From positions 22,673,867-22,737,866 of the forward strand of contig CM034315.1 of assembly GCA_019925795.1 (NCBI GenBank): a stretch of 64,000 nt of DNA. The letters are read 5' to 3'. The stretch's first letter is position 1. Each line of letters begins with the position of its first letter. Below the pieces are notes generated by a model, which searched no databases, was not told where the DNA came from, and saw only the letters and a program-made list of their open reading frames with translations. Below, piece after piece: positions 43,511 to 54,415 of the stretch. Source of the stretch: Dendrobium chrysotoxum. Its lineage: Eukaryota; Streptophyta; Magnoliopsida; Asparagales; Orchidaceae. Both the position numbers and the translations under genes were made by a program.

Positions 43511-44259
43511 TTAGATTTATGCATTTATGTCAATCACACCCAATCTGGTCCTTAAAATGCTGAATGAGTCAAAGGCCAGTGGTTTAGTAAAGATGTCAGC
43601 AAGTTGGTTTTCAGTTGCTACATGCTGTAGCTCAATGTCCCCTTTTGTAACATGATCTTTAATGAAGTGATGCATTATGTCAATGTGTTTGGTTCTTGAA
43701 TATTGGATATGATTCTTAGAAATACAAATGGCACTAGTGTTATCACATAGAACTGAAATTGTGCCAACAGGTAATCCTAAATCCAGAATTTATTGCTTTA
43801 ACCAAAGGACTTGAGCCACATAGCTACCTAAGGAAATATACTCAGCTTCAGCAGTGGAAAGTGCAACAGAGTTTTATTTTCTACTGGACCAGGAGACTAA
43901 AGACTGTCCTATGAATTGGCAAGTTTCAGAAGTGCTGTTTCTATCCACCCTACATCCTGCAAAATTAGAATAAGAATATCCAATAATCTCAAAAGAAGTT
44001 TTGTGCCTTATTGTAAATCTTGTTTTGATGATGACAAACATGTTTCCAGTGTGTTTTGCTTGGCTAATCTGTTTCAGGCATAAAAGACCACGAGCCACTC
44101 AAGCCAACTCAAGATCGGGTCCAAGTGTGTCCAATATACTATTTTTCCTTTTATTGAGTCAATTGTAATGTAACTGATCCCCTAGCTAAGTAACCTTGCA
44201 CACACACACTCAGGGGGAGAGCTTGAGTGAATTAGAGTTTCTGTTCATTTTTTGTTTAA

Positions 44260-44933
44260 ATCATCCTGGACGATTTTCATATCATCCTGGACGATCCAGC
44301 CAAAACAGAAACTCTAATTAGGGCGACTAAGTTAAGAGGGTCTGATTAAGCAGATCGTCCTGGACGATCTCCGGATCGTACGGGACGATATGCCCAAATC
44401 AGAAATTCTCAGCCGCCAGATCAAGTTAGGCAAGTTCTTATTTTTAGATACTTGGTCTGATCGTCCCGGACGATATGTGTATCATCCCAGACGATTCAGT
44501 ACAATCATGCCTAATTTAATCTGGTAATTAAGGAAAGCAATTTATTTTTGGTTGATACGATCATATCGTTCTGGACGATCGCAGGATCGTTCCGGACGAT
44601 CTTAATCATTTAGTGCATTTAAGCTGTACGTCCAGAACTATGTACAGGATGATTTAGGGCCTTTTTGAACTAATCGTACAGGACGATGTCCCCATCGTAC
44701 TGGATGATCAAGTCATTTTTTGGTCGTCCAGCATAGATTTCTCTGGACGACCCGAACTGTCTTCTGGATGATTTTCCTCGATTTGCACTAATGGTCCCGG
44801 ACGATCACAGGATCGTACAGGACGATATGAATAATTTTTTCTACTGATCGTCCAGAAGAGCCAGATCGTCCAGGCTGAAACAGCTGAATTTGAACTGATC
44901 CTACAGGACGATCTACCGATCGTCCTGGACCAT
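44260..44933 (+). promoter_or_regulatory. Paired-palindrome array, solo LTR in D
   Basis: Seven pairs starting at 44260, 44354, 44460, 44565, 44673, 44791 and 44898. In each pair the 15-mers are separated by exactly 6 bp. Pair-to-pair intervals are 94, 106, 105, 108, 118 and 107 bp; LTR B has 94, 106, 105, 119, 117 and 109. Larger inverted repeats (GGTCGTCCAG with CTGGACGACC, about 44732-44763) lie between. Confidence 0.92.
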
Positions 44934-44976
44934 CTTGGCCGACCAGTTGAGATTTAGGGCAAATTTTAAGCCCTCC

Positions 44977-44984
44977 TATAAAAG
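44977..44984 (+). promoter_or_regulatory. TATA box of solo LTR
   Basis: TATAAAAG, 43 bases after the last palindrome. A start site about 30 bases further would put the GA tract (about 45040-45075) and the hairpin repeats in the leader of the transcript. Confidence 0.72.
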
Positions 44985-45194
44985 AACTTTTTCTTAAAAT
45001 AAGAAAAATCTTTTGCTGCCTTCCTTCCCTGAGAAACCCTAGAGAGAGAGAGAGTTGGGAGAGAGAGAGAAGATCTTGTGAGGGGGAGTTAATGAGGGAT
45101 TCACTAATTTTGCTCCAAGAAGATCCGGGGTTCTCCGCTCGTCTTCTTTCGTCTAGTCGGTGTTCGTCGTGGGAGGATTGTTCGCAAGAAGATC

Positions 45195-45300
45195 CGGGGT
45201 TCTCTGCCCGCTTTAGGTGGAAGCAAAAGGAGTTCGAAGGTTCTCTGCCTGCTTCAGGAGGAAGCGAAAGGAGGTCAGGTTCTCTGCCTCACCGTGTGGT
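45195..45300 (+). repeat. 39-bp hairpin repeats, solo LTR in D
   Basis: Two or three units. One pairs GCTTC with GAAGC around AGGAG; another pairs GCTTT with GAAGC around AGGTG using a T-G pair. The last unit reads CACCGTGTGGTG, a CACC/GGTG stem with a shorter loop. Confidence 0.75.
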
Positions 45301-45895
45301 GAAAAGGAGGTGTTTGTAAAGGCTTCTCCGCCTTGCTGTGGGAGCAAAAGGAGAGACACTTTTTGTTTAGTGCAATACCCGGAGGGGAGGCTCCGGGGAG
45401 TGGACGTAGGTCAAGTTGACCGAACCACTATAAAATCTGGTTTGCTTTTCTGATTCAGTTTTGCACTTTACTTTTCTGATATTAACTGCTTGGGTGAATA
45501 TCTATGGTTGATCTTTTCATTCTTGTTTATGTGTTTCCGCTGCTACGTATCGAAAAGATTTTCATTGTTATCGTGAAATTTTTAAATAACCAATTCACCC
45601 CCCCTCTTGGTTAGCCTCGGGACTAGTTCACTAGGGCTTAACATCCCTATCGAACTTTCATGCCTAAGATACCAAATTCCTAAGTTTGGAGTCTTTAAGA
45701 GATATCTAAGAATTCTCTTAACAACAGTCAGGTGGAACTCTTTAGGATCAGCTTGAAACCTAGCATAAAGATAAATACTAAACATGATATCAGGTCGACT
45801 AGCAGTCAAGTAAAGTAGTGATCCTATGATTCCTCTATACTTCTTCTGATCAACAGATTTTTTATTTGAATCCTTATCTAACTGAATAAATGAAC

Positions 45896-46715
45896 TCATG
45901 GGAGTGTTGATTGGCTTGGCTTTGTCCATTTCATATTTCAAATATCCTTAGTGTATTTTGATTGATTTAGAAAGGTTCCATCATCCATCTTCCTTATACA
46001 AAACCCTAAAAAGTAAGATAATTCTCCCATCATACTCATCTCAAATTCCTTACTCATTATTTTAGAAAAATCATCATATAAGTTTTTATCAGAAGATCCA
46101 AAAAGTATATCATCAACATAGATCTGGATAATGAGTAAATCATCTCCTACTTTCTTCAGAAAAAGGGTGGTGTCTATGCTCCCCTTAAAAAACTCTCTTT
46201 CTAATAGGAATGTGCTAAGCCTCTCATATCAAGCTCTGGGTACCAATTTTAATCTATATAAGGCCTTTTTTAATTTATAGATATGATTTGGATATTGGGA
46301 ACTCTCAAAACCTGGGGGCTGCTCTGCAAAGACATCCTCTTTTATTATCCCATTTAAAAAGGTACTCTTGACATCCATTTGGAAAAGCTTAAATCTCTTA
46401 TAATAAGCAAAGGCTAGTATCACTCTAATGTCTTTCAATCTAGCTACAGGGGCAAAGGTCTCTTCAAAATCAATCCCTTCTATTTGGTTATACCCCTTAG
46501 CTACCAATCTTGCCTTATTCCTAACCACCACACCAGAATCATTCATCTTATTCTTAAAGACCCATCTGGTTCCTACTACACTTTGATTCTTTGGTCTTTC
46601 TACTTACTCCCAAACATCATTCCTTATAAATTATTTCAACTCTTCCTACATGGCTAAGATCCAAAACTCATCAGATAAGGCTTGATTCAGGTTGGTAGGT
46701 TCAGTCATTGAAATG
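45896..46715 (-). pseudogene. Copia D reverse transcriptase
   Basis: Open at 46229-46546 with 'EETFAPVARLKDIRVILAFAYYK', 'KLFQMDVKSTFLNG' and 'EQPPGFESSQYPNHIYKLKKALY'. The YVDDI motif is near 46110. A Trp codon in the 'PRAW' block is a stop. The domain ends near 45900 at 'INTPMS'. With the integrase and gag it is the most complete pol copy here, but stops still disable it. Confidence 0.87.
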
Positions 46716-46732
46716 AAGGCAGAGTGGTTTAC

Positions 46733-48224
46733 TTATTTCCTAAGGTCATGCCTAGTTCTAACACCTTCAGAAGGGTCTCCTAAGATCAGTTCTTTAGGAT
46801 GACTTGAAGAATATCTCCATTCTCTAAGCAAAGTGTTTTGAGGTTCTACCCTTTCCTCCAAATTTGTATTTTCAAATCTTTGGGTAATCTCTCCTACATC
46901 TTCTTCTTCCTCAACTTTAGTCTCCTTGGGATCCGAGTCATCAAACACCACATGAGTAGTCTCCTCCTCCACTAAAGTCCTCTTATTAAACACCCTAAAG
47001 AAATTTCCCATACTAGAATAGCCTAAGAACACTCCTTTATCAGATTTGGGGTCAAATTTTCTTAAGGATGATTTCCCATTATTTAGAATGAAAACCTCAC
47101 AACCAAAGACATGGAGGTGGGACAGGTTTGGAGTTCTACCCTTAATGATCTCATAAGATATTTTATTCAGATTAGATCTAATATTTACCCTATTCAGTAC
47201 ATAACAGGCAGTGTTCACTGCTTCAGCCCAAAAGTATTTTGGAAGTGAATACTCAGCAAGCATGGCTCTAGCGACTTCCACTAAGGTCTTGTTCTTCCTT
47301 TTAGCTGCCCCGTTCTGCTGAGGGGTCCTAGGAGCTAAAAAATTATGGCTAATCCCTTGCTCCTCACAGAAGGTTCCAAATTTCTCATTTTTAAACTACC
47401 CCCCCCCCCCCCATGATCACTATGGATGGCCAAAATCTCACAACCTAACTTCTTCTGAATTCAAGTGGAGAAGGATTTAAATTCATCAAATGACTCAAAC
47501 TTATGTGACAGAAATCTAATCCAAGTGAACCTCGAGTAGTCAACAACAATTACAAATCCATAGACTTTTCCCCCCAAGCTGGCAGTACTAATGGGTCCAA
47601 AGAGATCCATGCGAAGGACTTCTAAAGGTCTAGAGGTGCTGATGTCCTTAATGGAGTGGAAATAGGATTGGACTTACTTTCCTAGTTGACAGGCATCACA
47701 CAGGTGGTCCTTAGTGAACTTAAGCTTGGGGACACCTCTAACTAAGTCTTTTTGGGTGACTCTTCTAAGGATTTTCATACTGACATGACATAACCTCCTA
47801 TGCCACAACCAAGACTCATCAGCAGCAGTTTTTAAGCAAATTAAAACATCAGCTTTAAAGCAGCTTACATCTAGCATGTAGACATTGTTGATCCTTTTTT
47901 CCTCCAAATAATTTTGCCATTTAAGCTTATAATGCATCAAGTTGGCAGGAACTTTATGTTGTATTCTTTTTCGCAGAGTTGACTGATGCTGAGCAAGTTG
48001 TGTTTCTGCCCATCTATAAGAAAAATATTATCAATAATGAAATTTTTTGAATCACCAATTATACCTGCTCCTACCACCCTTCTGGTGATGTTTTCTCCAA
48101 GTGTAACCTTGTCTCCAGCTCTGACCTCCAGCAAAATGAATTTATTTGCATCTCCAGTCATATGTATTGAACATCCGCTGTCCAGGTACCACATGCTCTC
48201 ACGAGGCCTTTTATGAGAGCACAC
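46733..48224 (-). pseudogene. Copia D protease and integrase
   Basis: Protease active-site 'WYLDSGCSIHMTGD' at about 48190, with intact DSG. GAG-pre-integrase lies downstream (47937-48224 and 47674-47940), with the zinc module 'HRRLCHVSMK' and 'CDACQLGK'. The core (about 47280-47640) is split by a run of 14 cytosines (47399-47412) that replaces a short CC run of the relatives and shifts the frame. The distal piece 46733-47281 is a 182-codon frame starting 'EVARAMLAEYSLPKYFW'. Confidence 0.88.
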
Positions 48225-48343
48225 CTACAAAATCATCAAACGTTAGATTTAGGAACCCAAACAAGTTTGGGTTCCTTCTTATGAAAAGAAGAATGCAATG
48301 CATGTATGCTGTGCTGTGAAGCATGTAATTTGGGCCTCCACAC

Positions 48344-50046
48344 CCAATGTGTACTATGGTGAACAGTGCAGGTGTGAGAGATATGTCCTAACATGCCACA
48401 AGAAAAATATCTAATGCCAGGAAAAGGGTCATCTAATCTACATGGGTGATAGTGCCTCTTCCTAGGTCTGAATGAAACATGGTTTGATGATTTTAAATGA
48501 GATTTTTAAAAAGGTGGAGGTGCATAAATTTGTGCAAAAATAGGAGGTGTTTCATTATTCTCATATGCACTAATTTTCACACTTAGAAATTCATTATCTT
48601 TCTTGAGACTTACAATTTTAAATTTCAAATAATGCTCATCACTATCTAAATCAGATGTATATGATTCCAATTTCTTAAATTCAGCTTCTAATTCAATATG
48701 TGATGCTTTTAATGAATCATGCTCAATAATCAAATTCGAATGCTTTTTATTCAACTCATAAAATTCATCAAGTAATGACATGTGATTGTTATCAAGTGTA
48801 GAATAATCTTTAATTAAAATTTCATGCACTTTTTATAAATTCAGAAATTCCAATTTCAGGCTAGTATGAGTTTTCTTAAGCTTCCTATATGATGAATGGA
48901 TTTTTTCAGGAACATCAAGCAATTGATCGTAGGTCAGTTCACATACCTCTTCTTGGTCGGACTGACCAAGATGCTCACCAGCCATCAAACATAAGTTTGT
49001 AACTTCATCTTCAACTTCAGTCTCAGAGGAGTCGGACGCAAAATTCGCCCAGAAAGCCTTTTGAATCTTTTTCTTGTCCTTCCTGAACTTGGGTTTCTCC
49101 TCACCCTTCTCCTTGCTTGGGTGAGCCTTAAGTGTAGGCAATCAGCTTTTATATGCCCTAGCTTCCTACATTCAAAACAAACTGTATCAGAAGGACCTTT
49201 AAAATTTTTACTATTCTTACCTTTATTCCACTTCTGATAGTTCTTGTGTTTCTTCCTTAGAAAGCTTTTGAATTGCCTAGTGATTAAGACAACATCATCA
49301 TAATCAGATCCTGAAGAGCAAAAATCAGAATCATTAGCCTTTAGGGCTACAGTCTTCTCTTTTTTCTTCTCACCTGCATAAATTTATCGTTGGTTCACTC
49401 CTTGCTCATAAGCAATGAATGACCCAAGTAAATTATCAATATAATAAGTATTCAAATCTTTGGATTCAGTAATTACAGTTATCTTGGCATCATAAGAAGA
49501 AGGCAAACATCTTAGAATTTTGTTTACTTTTTCATAGTTGGTGAGTTCTCTTCCTAAAGCATATAGAGATGTGACAATTTGAGTAAACCTAGTATACATT
49601 TCAAAAACTGATTCACTAGGTTTCATGCGAAAGAGTTCATAGTCATGAAGAAAGATATTTAATCTAGATTGCTTAACTTTAGATGTACCTTTATAAGTAA
49701 TGTATAGTCTATCCCAGATTTCTTTACCAGTAGTGCAAGTAGAGACATACATGTAATCTTCAGATTTTAAAGCACAGAAAAAATAGTTCAAGTATTTTGC
49801 ATTCAGTTGTGCTAAATCACGATGATAAAATATCCATTCAGTCAAAGGCAGTTCAGTTTTAATATTGTTAACAAGTCTAAAAGGTGCTTCATAGCCATCT
49901 TTAACAAGCATCCACATGAGACAATCTATAGATTGAAGAAAAGTGGACATACGAGTTTTTCAAAAATCAAAAGGTATGTTATCAAACAACGATGGTCGTG
50001 TAATTGAATAACCTTCAGCAGCATTATGATTACCAAAGTTAGCCAT
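48344..50046 (-). pseudogene. Copia D gag
   Basis: The ATG at 50046 is followed by a short N-terminal part ending at a TGA where a Trp codon is expected. The long frame 49384-49950 (188 codons) holds the complete UBN2-type domain. A linker rich in K and E follows (48833-49141), then a coiled coil (48506-48829) and a zinc knuckle around 48370-48420. At 48344-48346 D has TGG where A, B and C have TAG, so this copy reads on towards protease. Confidence 0.88.
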
Positions 50047-50081
50047 GGATCAAAATTTAAAAGTTTTTAAACTTAATTTTT

Positions 50082-50100
50082 GAATCCCGCTCTAATAACA
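50082..50100 (-). other. Primer binding site of copia D
   Basis: Minus strand TGTTATTAGAGCGGGATTC, two bases from the LTR. It differs from the tRNA-complementary site of A by one base. Confidence 0.85.
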
Positions 50101-50102
50101 CT

Positions 50103-51947
50103 TGAAAGTTTGATAGAGATGTTAAGCCCTTATGAACTAATCTGAGGCTAACCAAGAGGGGGGTAAATTAGTAGTTTTAAAAACTTCTTTAACCATAAGA
50201 AATATCTTTTTATAATTTGTAGCGAAAAAACTAAAAATAATAATAATAAAATTAATAACATATTTCACCTAAGTAGATAACAACAGAAAAATAAAGTGCA
50301 AAAAATAATCAGAAAGAATACACCAAATTTTATAGTGGTTCGGTCAACTTGACCTACGTCCAGTCCTCGGAGCCTCGCCTTCAGGTATTGCACTACTCAA
50401 ATCAGTGACTCTTCTTTTGCTTCCACAGCAAGGCGGAGAAGCCTTTACACAACTCCTTTTCACCAACCTGGTGAGGCAGAGAACCCAGACTCCTTTTGCT
50501 TCCTCCTGAAGCAGGCAGAGAACCCAGATTCCTTTTGCTTCCTCCTGAAGTAGGCAGATAACCTTACCACTTTTTTCTTCCTCTTGAAGTAGGCAGAGAA
50601 TCTTGACTTCTTGCTGACGATCCTTCCCACAGAGACACCACGAGACAAGAGACGATGACCAGAGAAGATGACTCGAATCCTTGCTTGGAGTAACCTTTGT
50701 GAACATCTCATAACCTCCCCCTCACAAGATTTTCTCTCTCTCTCTCTCTTCCAAGCTCTCCCTCTCTCTCTCTCAAAGCTCTCCCAGGAAAGGATTTTGG
50801 CAAAAAGTTTTTCCAATAACAAACAAAAAAGTTTAAATAGAAAGGCACAAAAAATGCCCTAAAATTCAACTTTCCATCAAAGATCGTCCAGGACAATCGA
50901 AGGATCGTTCTGTATGATCAGTGTAAATCTTCACCTATTGGCCTGGACGATCTGGCTTCTCTGGATGATTAGAAGACATATTTTGTTCAGATCGTCCAGG
51001 CTGATCCTACGATTGTCCAGGACGATTAGTTCAACTCGGGAAAATCATCCTGAGTATTATTCGGGTCGTCTAGGAGAAAATGTTGGATGATCTGAAGAAA
51101 AAGACTTGATTCTCCGAGATGATATGCCTATCATCCCATATGATTAGTTCAAAAATGACCAAAATTGTCCTGCAAATTATTCCGATTGTCCTGCACAAAC
51201 ATGCTATATGATTGAAAATGACTTGATCGTCTAGGACAATTTTGTATCGTCCCGGATGATTAGTACAGATAGGCTTACATCGTCCAGCACATTGTATGGG
51301 TCATCCAAGTGAAGTCATTTGGATGATGAGGATTTTATATGTATCGTCCGGGATGATATGGAGATCATCCAGAATGATATGATCGTATCAATTAAATATT
51401 AATTTTTTTTCTTAATCACCAGACTAATTTAGGCATGATTATAAAAGATCATCTAGGATGAAACATGTATCATCCGAGATGATCAGACTAAAATTCTAAA
51501 AATAAAAACTTGCATAACTCAGTCTAGCGGCTGAGAACTTTTTATTTGAGCATATCATCCTGTACGATGGATATATCATCCAGGACGATCTGCTTAATTA
51601 AACCAACTTAACATGATCGCCCTAATTAGGATTTCTATTTTCATTAGATCGTCTAGGATTATATGAATATTGTCTAGGACGATTTGAATACAATTTGAAA
51701 TAGAAACTCTAACTCCCTAAAACTCTCCTCCTGAGTGTGTGTGTGTAAGATTACTTAGCTCGGAGATCAATTACATTACATTTAACTCAAGAAAGGAAAA
51801 AATTACATTTAAACACACACGGACCAGATCTTGAGTTGGCTTGAATTGCATTTGATCTTTTATACCTGAAATGTTAGCCAATCAAAATAGAACACATAAA
51901 TGTTTGTTATCATCAAAATTATAATCCTTAAATCTAGGTTTGCAACA
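50103..51947 (-). repeat. Copia D 5' LTR
   Basis: TGAAAG to the minus-strand start TGTTGCAAACC. Same layout as the 3' LTR: hairpin units about 50470-50600, GA/CT tract about 50730-50780, TTTAAATAG near 50832, palindrome pairs 50882-51690. Confidence 0.9.
50882..51690 (-). promoter_or_regulatory. Paired-palindrome array, D 5' LTR
   Basis: Pairs such as that at 50883 (spacer CGAAGG) and near 51344 (spacer ATGGAG) and 51555 (spacer GGATAT) keep the 6-bp spacing. Divergence from the 3' LTR array is mostly C to T and G to A. Confidence 0.8.
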
Positions 51948-54415
51948 TTTTCAATTTATAAATATGATTAAGAAATAAAGCACTCTCAAAACCCAATGCT
52001 GTTCAACATAAACATCCTTTTTTACTCCATTTAAAAATTTTGAATCCTCTACCATAAGAAAATGCTAGCAACACCCTAATGGGCTCTAATCTGGTAACTC
52101 GAGTAAATATTTCTTCAAAATTTATTCCTTCTATTTTATTATAACCTTTTGCTACCAATCTTGCCCTGTTCTTACTACTACTCCAATGTCATTTAACTTT
52201 CTTTAATAACCCATTTAGTTCCAATGGAACTCTAATCAAAGGGTCTAGATACTTATTCCCATACATTATTCCTAGTAAATTGGTTCACTTTTTTCTTGCA
52301 TAGCTACAATCCTCAATTCATACATTAAGGCATCATCTATACTAGTGGGTTCAACCATTGAAAAGAAGGTAGTATGGAAAATCTCCAGCTTAATTCTATG
52401 TTGAATACTAACTCTAATAGATGGATCTTCTATAATTAAGTCCTTAGGAATACTTAATGTATACCTCCAATTTCTATGTAATGCCTCTTGATTTTCTAGT
52501 CTTTCTTTAAAGCCTATGTTCTTAACTCTAGCTATAACATCATCCACTCTTTCTTATTCTCTAAGATGGATAACTCTATTAGGTTCATTAAATATGATAT
52601 GGGTTGACTCTTCAATTATGAGTATCTTTTTATTTAATGTCCTATGCAAGTTTCTTATGGAGGAGTATCCTAAAAATATGCCCTCATCTCACTTTGGATC
52701 AAATTTTTGCAAATTTAATTTTTCTTATTCAAGATTAAATATTTATACCTAAACACATACATATGTGAAAGATTTGGTGTTCATTCCTTTAGCATTTCAT
52801 AAGAGGTTTTATTTAGCTTTGTCTTAATATTCACTCTATTCAACTTATAGTAAGATGTGTTTATAGCTTCAGTCTAAAAATTTTTTAGGTAATATATACA
52901 AACAAAATATTGCTCTAACAACCTCAACTAAGTACTATTTTTTCTCTTTTCTATCCCATTCAATTGAGGCATTCTAGGGGCTGAGAAGTTTTTTTCTATT
53001 CCCACCTCTTCATAGGATAATTTATATTTCATATTTTTAAATTCTCTACCATGAACACTATGAATAGTAGAGAAAGAGTAACCCATGTTCCTTTTAATCC
53101 ATGTAGCAAGTATTTAAATTTAGTAAGGGATTCACTCTTATGTGCTAAAAAACTCACCAAGATGAATCTAGTGTAATAATTCACTATGACAAACCCATAG
53201 AATTTTCCTTATATACACACAACACTAATTGGTTAAAATAAATCCATATGAAGTTTTTTAGAGGTCTAGAGGTAACTGTGTCCTTAATTTGGTGAAAATA
53301 TGATGTGACATATTTTTCTAGTTATCAGTATCTCTTTATCTTATTATAAGTGTATGGTTTTGTTAAGTATTCCCATAATATTTTGACACAGTTTATACGC
53401 CATAACTAGGACTTATTTACCATGGTTTTTAAACTACATACTTCTTTAGATCTACTAATGCAATCAAAGTTAATCATATACACATTATTAATACATTGTT
53501 GTTTTAAAACAATATTATCTTTCAAATTAAGTAAGCATGCGTTAGAATAAAATTTCATACCAAAATCCTTATCACATAATTGACTTATGATTAAAAAATA
53601 ATGTTTAATACCATCAAATAATAGGACTTTTTCAATAGCAAAAGACTTGACCTTACCGATAGTTCTTATGCCAATAGTTTTTCTTGTGGTATTATTATAA
53701 AGAGTCACTTTTTCATCTTTTTTGGACTTAAGCAAGATAATACTAATTATGTCACTAGTCATGTGATGCAGACATTAGCTATCCAAGTATCACATGCTTC
53801 ATTCATCCCTTTATGAAGGTACACCTACAAAATATACTAGGTTATAATCTTATGAACCTAAACAAGTTGGGGTTCCCAGTTGATATGCAATGAATATGTT
53901 CTATGTTGTGTCCTTGAGGCCTTAGGACTCAATGTTTGCAAACTCATGCATTGTCTTTCCATGCCACATGAATATTAAGCTCTCCAAGAATGAATCTAAA
54001 TCTACGTTGTTAAAAACTCTTCTTTCTAAAAGATTATGATTCATGAAGTGCCCTATTAGGTGGTTTATATGAGTAAGTGTGGGACTAGATGAAATTTTTC
54101 TAAGCCCTATGATATCCTTTCTTAACTCTAAATTTTCACTTTTAATAATTCTTACATTAACCAAAAGGTTATGCTCAACCTTATGACAATGTAAATCTCG
54201 GTCTCTAATGTATTGTATGCACTTTTAAATGTTGTAAGCATGATAAATTTCTCATTTAATTAATTTTTTAAAGTTTTAGACGTTTTAACTAGGATAGCAT
54301 GCTCACCATATAATGTGTAGAATTCTTTCTTTAAAACTAAAATTTTTTTCCTTAATTTCTTATAACTTATATAAAATTATTCAGTAAAGGAAAATAGTTC
54401 ATCATATTAAAATTT
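51948..54415 (-). pseudogene. Copia E gag tail, protease, integrase and RT start
   Basis: Minus strand, high to low: a gag coiled-coil tail (54164-54410, matching 'YRKLKKTHASMK' region of A), a stretch corresponding to the zinc-knuckle region (about 53922-54164), the protease and GAG-pre-integrase (53406-53775, 'HYFLIISQLCDKDFG'), a decayed integrase (52500-53340), a linker (52272-52547) and the RT start (51948-52200). It is clearly diverged from A-D and AT-richer, so it is an older element. It is cut by D at 51947 and by the LTR of F at 54416. Gag N-terminus and primer site are not in the window. Confidence 0.78.

Larger units (their letters stand above)
44009..45660 (+). mobile_element. Solo LTR inside RNase H of copia D
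   Basis: 1,652 bp, flanked by TGCCT at 44004-44008 and 45661-45665. The end reads ATCGAACTTTCA; the start TATTGTAAATC differs from the expected TGTTG by one G to A. It is opposite in orientation to D. Motif order, left to right: U3, seven palindrome pairs, TATAAAAG, GA tract, 39-bp hairpin units, U5. It is the least decayed LTR in the window and the best reference for the family. Confidence 0.95.
43511..45895 (-). pseudogene. Copia D RNase H, interrupted by solo LTR
   Basis: The RNase H coding region is split: about 43511-44008 and 45666-45895. The upstream piece carries 'RILRYLLKTPNLGIWYLRH' and 'YRGIIGSLLYLTASRPDIMFS'. Removal of the solo LTR and one TGCCT restores the connector between the two pieces as in A (about 800-830). 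Further downstream the frame has stops. Confidence 0.85.
38954..51947 (-). mobile_element. Copia element D, nearly complete
   Basis: Both LTRs (38954-40795, 1,842 bp; 50103-51947, 1,845 bp), primer site, gag, protease, integrase, RT, RNase H, an extra ORF with its own upstream array and a polypurine tract are present. Length is about 13.0 kb, or 11.3 kb without the solo LTR in its RNase H. It is inserted in RT of copia E; T-rich bases at each edge (TTTT) suit a 4-5 bp target duplication, not resolvable further. The LTRs have many mismatches, so it is not a recent insertion. Confidence 0.92.

Noticed and set aside
44260..44933. Regular palindromic repeats resembling a CRISPR array
   Set aside because: Repeats are degenerate, 15 bp, in pairs, lie in LTR U3 copies in plant DNA and have no cas genes. 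Spacer lengths and sequences do not fit CRISPR.
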